Made by a program: the position numbers and the translations under genes. A stretch of DNA of 37,435 nt from an uncultured Clostridia bacterium (GTDB lineage Bacteria; Bacillota; Clostridia; TANB77; CAG-508), in assembly GCA_944390535.1 (NCBI GenBank), contig CALXQV010000012.1:1-37435 (forward strand). The letters run 5' to 3'. A model generated the notes under the pieces. The model had not been told where the DNA came from. It saw only the letters and a list, made by a program, of their open reading frames with translations, and did no database searches. This document shows, one piece after another, positions 32,037-37,435 of the stretch. The first letter of the stretch is position 1; each line of letters opens with the position of its first letter.

Positions 32037-32735
32037 TTATAATTGGCTGATATATTGATTGTATTGATTTTGCAATGTTTGGCTATTAAACACGATATTT
32101 TCTCCTTGTACTTCCCATCCATCTTTATTTTCTGAAAGGAAATTAATGACTTGTGTTTCGATTTCTAATATTTTCATTGCTTCATCTAAAGATTTTTCTA
32201 ATTCAGCAGTATCTTCTTCTAATGCTGTATCCTCTGACAATGCAATTTCTTTATATAAGTCTATATAAGATTGGTCTAAATTTTTGTTTTCAATATATGA
32301 CATAGCACCTTCATTTGTTAACAACGCTAGTACTTTTGTCTTATATTCTTCGATTTTTCCTTTTGATTCTTCTAAAAATTGTTTTGTTTCAATAAAATCT
32401 GGTCCATCCTCCAGATAGTTTTTAGCTGTTAGTGCATTTACAATTCTTTCATCATTTAACACATTTGCAATGCTAACAGAGGCATTAACAACATCTGCCA
32501 AATAATCTTTCATTGCTTTTTCCAAAACACCATAATCTCCAGTTGTTTTTATTTCTCGTATTTTTTGGTCTATCTTGTCAAAATCAATATTTTCTGCTCG
32601 TGTTAAATTTTCAAATTCTAACATTTCTTTTCTTAAAGTCTCTTCTTGTTGAAAATCTTTAACTACCAATATTCCAATGCCTACAACAATCACTAGCACA
32701 ATGGCTATAATTATTCCGATAATTGCTTTTTTCAT
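32037..32735 (-). CDS. Membrane-anchored, mostly helical protein of unknown function
   Basis: A 232-residue protein with one N-terminal membrane segment (KKAIIGIIIAIVLVIVVGIG, about 2-25) without a lipobox Cys, and a long acidic, helix-rich extracytoplasmic part (for example KLEFENL-like and LEESKGKIEEYKTKVLALLT heptads). The C terminus (VINFLSENKDGWEVQGENIV, then FNSQTLQNQYNQYISQL) looks like a small folded cap. I do not recognise the family. GGGGG precedes the ATG and a strong terminator follows. The 293-bp gap upstream (32736-33028) holds only a dyad and the copA hairpin. Confidence 0.8.
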   Translation of the reverse strand: MKKAIIGIIIAIVLVIVVGIGILVVKDFQQEETLRKEMLEFENLTRAENIDFDKIDQKIREIKTTGDYGVLEKAMKDYLADVVNASVSIANVLNDERIVNALTAKNYLEDGPDFIETKQFLEESKGKIEEYKTKVLALLTNEGAMSYIENKNLDQSYIDLYKEIALSEDTALEEDTAELEKSLDEAMKILEIETQVINFLSENKDGWEVQGENIVFNSQTLQNQYNQYISQL

Positions 32736-32940
32736 ATTTAATTCCCCCTATTTTCAAATATATGATTAGTTTATCAATAATATCAGTAGCCTGCAATCTA
32801 GATATAGTAGTTTTTCCTTCTTTTTTATACATATTTCTATACATTTTAAAGCATATTCTCTTTTTTTCTTTCTATTATGTTTTTTGTAACTATATAATTT
32901 TTTATGTATAGATATTGTTTTTTTACATATACTACTATTA

Positions 32941-32966
32941 ACATTTAATATGATATTATTAAATGT
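32941..32966. repeat. Perfect AT-rich dyad
   Basis: ACATTTAATA / TATTAAATGT, 10-bp arms around a 6-bp centre, between copA and the upstream gene on the other side. It could be an operator or transcript hairpin; no partner is evident. Confidence 0.5.
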
Positions 32967-32990
32967 GATTATTTCGTTTTAATACGTTTT

Positions 32991-33014
32991 AAGACCTCTT
33001 TTAGAAGAGGTCTT
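32991..33014 (-). terminator. Hairpin after copA
   Basis: AAGACCTCTT / AAGAGGTCTT with a 4-nt loop, 15 bp past the stop codon. The following minus-strand bases are A-rich, not a U tract, so termination may be weak. Confidence 0.55.
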
Positions 33015-33028
33015 ATCTATTGTCAAAA

Positions 33029-35254
33029 TTATATTTTCTTTAGTCTTAAACTATTTAATGTAACTGTCACACTACTAATTGTCATACTAAAAGCTGCAAC
33101 CATAGGATTCATGGTGATTCCCAATGGAATGAATACACCTGCTGCTATTGGTATCATACAAATATTATAGAAAAATGCCCAAAATAGATTTTCTTTGATA
33201 ATACGCATGGTCTTTTTACTAATTGCCATCAAATCATTAATTTTGTCTAAATTATCTTGCATTAAAACTACTTCACTACTATCCATTGCAATATCTGTAC
33301 CATTTCCAACAGAAACGCCAATATCTGCTTTTACTAAGCTAATGCTATCATTAATACCATCTCCACACATCATAACAAGTCCATTTTCTTTAAATTTTGT
33401 AATTTCTTCTGCTTTTTGCTTTGGTACTACATTTGCAATTACCTTTTCAATTCCAATTGTTTTTCCAATCGTATTGGCTGTTTTTTCATTATCTCCTGTT
33501 AACATCACAGTGTAGATATTTTTCTTTTTTAATTTATCAATCACTTCTTTTGCATTTTCTTTTATCATATCTTTTACACCGATTAAAGCAATGAATGTAG
33601 TTTCTTTTGCAATAAATACCACACTGTTTCCATCACTTTGCAATGTTTCATCATCATTTATCGCATTTTCTTTTATAACTTTATCTATGTTGATTTGATT
33701 TTCTATCATCCATTTCTTATTTCCAATAAAATAAGTTACACCAGCATATTGGGCTTGTATTCCGTATCCAGAAATATTTTTAAAATCTGTTACTTTTTTA
33801 GAATTCACTTGTATGCTTTTTTCTTCTGCATATCTTACAATTCCTTTTGCAATTGGGTGCTCAGAATGATTTTCTATATTCGCTACTGCTTCAATTATAT
33901 CATTTTCTTCTAAGTTAGAATAATTGCATATGTGAGAAATACTTAAATGTCCCTTAGTTAGTGTTCCTGTTTTATCAAATACAATTGTTTTAACTTTATG
34001 AGCATTTTCTAGAACTTCACTTGATTTTACCAATATTCCTTTTCTACTAGCTAAGCCAGATGCCATTACAATAGCAAGTGGTGTGGCTAAACCTAAACTG
34101 CAAGGACAGGCTACTACTAGTATTGTAATAAAGATATTGATCATAAACCCTATATTTTCTCCCATTATTGCCCATACAATACTTGCTATAATTGCAATTA
34201 ATATAATTCCAGGAACAAAATATCCACTGATGGTATCTGCAATTTTAGCTATTGGTGCTTTGGTGTTGGTAGCTTCTACTACCATTCTTACAATTTCAGA
34301 TACTGTCGATTCTTTCCCTATTTTTTCTGCTTTGTATTTTATTGTTCCATCATAATTCATACTTCCTGCAATCACTTTATTTCCTATTTCTTTTTTTACA
34401 GGTGTACTCTCCCCTGTAATAAAGGATTCATCTATATGTGTTGTGCCTTCTATCACTTCACCATCTACTGCAATTTTTTCTCCTGGTTTACAAATAACGA
34501 TATCTTCTTTTTGGATTTCGTCTAATGTTACTTGTTTTTGTTTTCCTTCTTTTTCAATGGTAGCTAAATTTGGCGTAATCCTCATTAAATCCTGTATTGC
34601 CTCTTTGGTTTTATCTTTATTTCTGCCTTCTACATATTTTCCCATTTTAATAAAGAAGAGGATAATGACAATCGATTCATAATATAAATGATGAACAGCT
34701 TCTTCATTTCCTATCCATACTTGATACGTATTATATATGCTATATATAAAGCTACTGATAACCCCTAATGCAACTAATGTATCCATATTTGGTGTTTTGT
34801 GCACTGCATTTTTATATCCATTTTTTATAATGTCTTTTCCTAAATAGATTGCTATAATCGATAAAATCCCTTGCAAAATCGAAAAGTAAATAGGATTATG
34901 ATGCATATTCAAAAACTTAAAAATAGGTAAGCCTATCATTTGTCCCATTGAAATATATAAAATTAAAATGGCTAGGATAGTTAATCCTATTAATTTATAT
35001 TTTTCATTAGATGCTTTCTTTTTTTCTTGCTCTAATGTATCGATTCCTAAGCTTTCAAATCCAGCTTTTTCAACAAATTTTTCTATTTGTGGAATGTCTA
35101 ATAATTTCTCATCATATTCAATACTAGCATGATTCATAACCAAATTAACAGACGCTTGTTTAATCCCTTCTTGTTTATTTAAATATTTTTCTAATCCATT
35201 AGAACAAGCACTACATGTCATTCCATCTATTTTTAAAAGAACTTTTTTCATCAT
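33029..35254 (-). CDS. copA: Copper-exporting P1B-type ATPase
   Basis: A 741-residue Cu+ exporter. One N-terminal heavy-metal-associated domain has G-M-T-C14-S-A-C17. The P-type core shows the TGES actuator loop, the membrane ion site CPCSLGLATPLAI, the phosphorylated Asp in DKTGTLTKG, the HP motif in HSEHPIAKGIV, and MCGDGINDSISLVKADIGVS. The final membrane segments carry the conserved NPMVAAFSM and SVTVTLNSLRL region. CPC plus its operon partners identify Cu(I) as the substrate. Only one HMA domain is present. It is third in csoR-copZ-copA, 15 bp after copZ. Two adjacent start codons (35254, 35251) follow GGAAAGGA. Confidence 0.96.
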   Translation of the reverse strand: MMKKVLLKIDGMTCSACSNGLEKYLNKQEGIKQASVNLVMNHASIEYDEKLLDIPQIEKFVEKAGFESLGIDTLEQEKKKASNEKYKLIGLTILAILILYISMGQMIGLPIFKFLNMHHNPIYFSILQGILSIIAIYLGKDIIKNGYKNAVHKTPNMDTLVALGVISSFIYSIYNTYQVWIGNEEAVHHLYYESIVIILFFIKMGKYVEGRNKDKTKEAIQDLMRITPNLATIEKEGKQKQVTLDEIQKEDIVICKPGEKIAVDGEVIEGTTHIDESFITGESTPVKKEIGNKVIAGSMNYDGTIKYKAEKIGKESTVSEIVRMVVEATNTKAPIAKIADTISGYFVPGIILIAIIASIVWAIMGENIGFMINIFITILVVACPCSLGLATPLAIVMASGLASRKGILVKSSEVLENAHKVKTIVFDKTGTLTKGHLSISHICNYSNLEENDIIEAVANIENHSEHPIAKGIVRYAEEKSIQVNSKKVTDFKNISGYGIQAQYAGVTYFIGNKKWMIENQINIDKVIKENAINDDETLQSDGNSVVFIAKETTFIALIGVKDMIKENAKEVIDKLKKKNIYTVMLTGDNEKTANTIGKTIGIEKVIANVVPKQKAEEITKFKENGLVMMCGDGINDSISLVKADIGVSVGNGTDIAMDSSEVVLMQDNLDKINDLMAISKKTMRIIKENLFWAFFYNICMIPIAAGVFIPLGITMNPMVAAFSMTISSVTVTLNSLRLKKI

Positions 35255-35269
35255 AATATTCCTTTCCTA

Positions 35270-35482
35270 TTATTCCTTTACAACTTCAAATCCAGCGTCT
35301 TCGATTATTTCATAAAAATCTTCTAATTTGGCAATTGTTTCATCATATTCTATATCAGCTAATTTATTTTCTAAGCTAACCTCTACTGTATTTACACCTT
35401 CTGCATTACTTAATACTTTTGTTATTCGTTTTGAACATCCTTCACAATACATTCCTTCAATTTTTATTTCTACTTTTTTCAT
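35270..35482 (-). CDS. copZ: Copper chaperone, HMA domain
   Basis: A 70-residue single HMA-fold metallochaperone with the metal motif G-M-Y-C13-E-G-C16, then LSNAEGVNTVEVSLENKLAD and a C terminus ending AGFEVVKE, all typical of CopZ. It delivers Cu(I) to CopA or to the regulator CsoR. It lies between csoR and copA with short gaps (24 and 15 bp), in a shared transcript. Confidence 0.93.
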   Translation of the reverse strand: MKKVEIKIEGMYCEGCSKRITKVLSNAEGVNTVEVSLENKLADIEYDETIAKLEDFYEIIEDAGFEVVKE

Positions 35483-35506
35483 ACTTATTCCTCCTTCTTC
35501 ATATTT

Positions 35507-35815
35507 TTACCTCATCTTTTTAAATAAATTCATAATCTCTTGTGTAACTTCCACATGACCTTCTTTTATTTGTTTTGCTATGCATTTTTCTAAATGTTTT
35601 TCTAATATGACATTTTCTAAACTCTCTAAAGCTTTATTAACAGCTAACATTTGTGTTAGAACATCATCACAATATCGGTCATCTTCTATCATTTGCTTAA
35701 TACCTCTAATCTGTCCTTCAATAATGTTTAATCTTTTTATTAATTGTCTCTTTTCTTCTTCATTTCTGTATGTTTTCTTTTTAGATTTACAACAATTCTT
35801 TTCCATTTTTTTCAC
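35507..35815 (-). CDS. csoR: Copper-sensing repressor CsoR
   Basis: A 102-residue all-helical repressor of the CsoR/RcnR family. The Cu(I) ligands are in the family positions: C49 (RYCDDV), H74 and C78 (EKHLEKC). A four-helix tetramer releases DNA upon copper binding. A long basic N terminus with a CC pair (KNCCKSKKKTYRNEE) precedes the first helix, somewhat longer than in the founding members. The gene is first in the operon and lies behind a promoter with a G-tract palindrome matching CsoR operators, so it represses its own operon. Confidence 0.95.
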   Translation of the reverse strand: MKKMEKNCCKSKKKTYRNEEEKRQLIKRLNIIEGQIRGIKQMIEDDRYCDDVLTQMLAVNKALESLENVILEKHLEKCIAKQIKEGHVEVTQEIMNLFKKMR

Positions 35816-35826
35816 CCCATAAAAGC

Positions 35827-35855
35827 ATTATATACCCCATAGGGGTATATGTCAA
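35827..35855 (-). promoter_or_regulatory. csoR-copZ-copA promoter with CsoR operator in the spacer
   Basis: Minus-strand TTGACA (35855-35850), 17-bp spacer, TATAAT (35832-35827), a consensus promoter. The dyad ATATACCCC-ATA-GGGGTATAT (35830-35850) fills the spacer and reaches the -10, the expected place for CsoR to block polymerase. Confidence 0.92.
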
Positions 35856-35901
35856 GTTCATAAAATAATTTACTTAAATTTTCATACTTTTAATTTAGTA
35901 A

Positions 35902-35930
35902 GAAAAAAAGCACTTATAAAAGTGCCTTTT
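35902..35930 (-). terminator. Terminator after the DUF308 gene
   Basis: GCACTT / AAGTGC stem extended by A-T pairs, 4-nt loop; on the minus strand it ends in TTTTTTT, 9 bp past the stop codon. Confidence 0.85.
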
Positions 35931-35934
35931 GAAC

Positions 35935-36471
35935 TTATTTATCTAAATAATCTTGAACTTTTTTTATAAAAATGGTCCTTGCAACAATATCTAATATAGC
36001 ATAAACCACGATTGTAATTCCAACAATTCTAATTGCTAAAGTTGTGCTAACTAATATAACAATTCCTGCAACAATCATTAATAATGCACATAATACTGTA
36101 ATTGTCCAAAGTTTAGATTTTACGTCTTTCCATACTAAAGAGGTTTGGAAATTTCTAATTCCTGAAACAATAATCCATATTCCTAATGCAACTCTGAAAA
36201 TTCCTGTAATAACATCTGCACAGGCTAAAACAATAACGCCCAAAACAACTGCGACTAATGCAAATGTTAATAGATAATCTTCTTTATCTTTAGATGTAAA
36301 ATAATCTACCAATTTTAGTAATCCCATTATAAATAATACCATTCCTAAAAATGTAGAAATAACAGACATCGTTTCAGAAGGTCTTATAATTAACAATCCT
36401 CCTAATATCACAAATAGCATAGATATTACAATATCTGTCCAATTTGTTCTCTTTAAAAATTTTTCAAACAT
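35935..36471 (-). CDS. DUF308/HdeD-like membrane protein
   Basis: A 178-residue protein of six hydrophobic segments arranged as repeated pairs (for example ISMLFVILGGLLIIRPSETM, LTFALVAVVLGVIVLACADV and TVLCALLMIVAGIVILVSTT), the DUF308 layout. HdeD in enteric bacteria is linked to acid stress; in Bacillota the role is unknown. It is monocistronic with its own terminator and lies downstream of a TetR gene on the same strand, with a 124-bp gap. A regulatory link is possible but not shown. Confidence 0.85.
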   Translation of the reverse strand: MFEKFLKRTNWTDIVISMLFVILGGLLIIRPSETMSVISTFLGMVLFIMGLLKLVDYFTSKDKEDYLLTFALVAVVLGVIVLACADVITGIFRVALGIWIIVSGIRNFQTSLVWKDVKSKLWTITVLCALLMIVAGIVILVSTTLAIRIVGITIVVYAILDIVARTIFIKKVQDYLDK

Positions 36472-36595
36472 TTTGTATCTCCTCTCTTTCTTTTGTATCT
36501 TTCATTAAGAGAATATCATAAAAAACATAAATTGTATATATTTTTTAAAAATTTTGTATTATTTTGTCATTCCTTTTTTTAAAATTTCTATTTGT

Positions 36596-37174
36596 TTAGC
36601 TAATTCTTTTTTTCCGTTGTTCTTTTGATACCTTTTTACGCATAACATCTATTACTTCTGCTCTTAAAATACAAGTTAGTATTCTTAACATGTATTCTAT
36701 ATCTTCATCACTTTCTAAATTTAATAAATTTGTATTAATATAACAATTGGCTTTATCAATTTTTGCAAAATTTGCAAACTTTTTTCGTTCTATATTTTTA
36801 TAAATATTCACATTTTCATTTCTTAATTTATTAATGATGTTTTGAAATAATTTTTCTTCTGCATCTCGATAATTTTTATCTACCAAATAAGAATATAAAT
36901 CCAATGTTGTTAAAAATATGTCTCCATCATTTTGTATCAATAATGTTTTGATTTGTTCTTTTTCATCATTTAGAAAATCTTCAATAATATATTTTAAAGC
37001 ATCTTCTTTATCTTCAAAATATTGATAGAAACTTCCTCTTGGTATTTGTGCTTCCTCAATGATATGACTAATAGATGCTTTTTCAAAGGTATGTTTAGTA
37101 AATTCCTTTTTTATAGCTTCTTTAATTTTTTCTCTTTTTTCTTCATTTAAATTATAAAATGTAGGTTTTGGCAT
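36596..37174 (-). CDS. TetR-family transcriptional regulator
   Basis: A 192-residue regulator. The N-terminal helix-turn-helix is textbook TetR: KREKIKEAIKKEFTKHTFEK, ASISHIIEEAQIPRGSFYQY and FEDKEDALKYIIEDF. The ligand domain is diverged, as usual. It ends KEQRKKRIS. GGAGGTGTAAA precedes the ATG. The target gene and ligand are unknown; the adjacent DUF308 gene is the obvious candidate target. Confidence 0.92.
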   Translation of the reverse strand: MPKPTFYNLNEEKREKIKEAIKKEFTKHTFEKASISHIIEEAQIPRGSFYQYFEDKEDALKYIIEDFLNDEKEQIKTLLIQNDGDIFLTTLDLYSYLVDKNYRDAEEKLFQNIINKLRNENVNIYKNIERKKFANFAKIDKANCYINTNLLNLESDEDIEYMLRILTCILRAEVIDVMRKKVSKEQRKKRIS

Positions 37175-37204
37175 TTTACACCTCCTAATACATTATTAGA
37201 TAAC

Positions 37205-37236
37205 AAAAAATAGTACTTCTATAAAGCACTACTTTC
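37205..37236 (-). terminator. Terminator after rpmF
   Basis: A stem of about 13 bp with two G-T pairs (AAAAGTAGTGCTT / AAGTACTATTTTT), 5-nt loop, ending in a T run on the minus strand, 8 bp past the stop codon. Confidence 0.75.
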
Positions 37237-37243
37237 CCCTTCT

Positions 37244-37435
37244 TTATGCATCTTCATTTTCTTTTTTCGCAATTACTTCTTTTCCATCATAATATCCGCA
37301 GTTTTTGCATACTCTATGTGGCATTACTGGTTCATGACAATGTGGACAAGTTGTATATGCTGGTTGTTCCTTTTTCCATGTTGATCTTTTAGCATGTGTT
37401 CTTGCTTTAGACCATCTTCTTTTTGGTTGTGCCAT
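37244..37435 (-). CDS. rpmF: 50S ribosomal protein L32
   Basis: A 63-residue ribosomal protein with the L32 start MAQPKRRWSKARTHAKRSTW and the zinc ribbon CPHC...CKNC. The zinc-binding (C+) form is present; no zinc-free paralogue is visible. The ATG is at the last three bases of the window, so the gene is complete but its leader is outside. The neighbour usually found upstream, a YceD/DUF177 gene, would lie beyond the window. Confidence 0.97.
   Translation of the reverse strand: MAQPKRRWSKARTHAKRSTWKKEQPAYTTCPHCHEPVMPHRVCKNCGYYDGKEVIAKKENEDA

Noticed and set aside
32659..32844. 61-codon minus-strand ORF overlapping the start of the membrane-anchored helical protein
   Set aside because: No ribosome binding site, and its second half is the out-of-frame reading of the real gene.
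1..37435. CRISPR arrays, tRNA, rRNA or tmRNA genes, insertion sequences
   Set aside because: No regularly spaced repeats, no cloverleaf or rRNA sequence recognised, and no transposase ORF on either strand.

Overview
This window is low-GC (by eye about 27-30 %) bacterial DNA with Gram-positive style genes. It has purine-rich ribosome binding sites, sigma-A type promoters, short U-tract terminators, SmpB, CsoR, DUF1540 and prepilin-like proteins beginning GITLIALIITI. These point to Bacillota, class Clostridia, probably an anaerobic host-associated member. I cannot name a genus from the sequence alone. Most genes lie on the minus strand; only xerC/D, two small secreted proteins and smpB are on the plus strand.

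Layout. 0-12.9 kb is mostly core or cell-surface: a truncated peptide gene and an ABC exporter, a class A PBP with an Asn/Thr/Ser-rich tail, a tyrosine recombinase, NnrD, a zinc-ribbon/DUF2085 pair, DUF2207, two small exported proteins, smpB, class II aldolase and a DUF1540 protein. 13.0-25 kb is an accessory zone full of damaged genes: a frameshifted peroxiredoxin, an internally deleted Abi-family toxin gene preceded by an abiF-like structured RNA with its own promoter, a 59-residue ORF boxed by a 14-bp inverted repeat, two broken GNAT acetyltransferases, and a run of MFS/EamA transporters, GNATs, a serine hydrolase, a deleted P-loop kinase, two HAD phosphatases and a frameshifted alkaline-phosphatase-superfamily gene. 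25-32.8 kb is envelope-related: VanY-type carboxypeptidase, a prepilin-like protein with two LamG-like domains, LD-carboxypeptidase, a PadR-SEDS pair, a hexapeptide acetyltransferase and a membrane-anchored helical protein. 33-37.4 kb holds the csoR-copZ-copA copper operon, a DUF308 membrane protein, a TetR regulator and rpmF.

Most interesting points. (1) Upstream of the prepilin/LamG gene, two perfect 24-bp inverted repeats enclose 165 bp containing a near-consensus promoter aimed at that gene. This is the architecture of an invertible phase-variation switch, though a miniature element is an alternative. (2) A structured RNA resembling the abiF motif precedes an Abi protein that has lost the middle of the protein, including the part where the HEPN active site should be. 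This looks like a relic of an RNA-antitoxin/Abi system. (3) Three genes carry apparent extra C residues, each directly before GG. They frameshift the peroxiredoxin and phosphatase genes and scramble a glycine tail in DUF2207. This suggests either a shared sequence error or an unusual mutational process, so 'pseudogene' calls at those two loci should be read cautiously.
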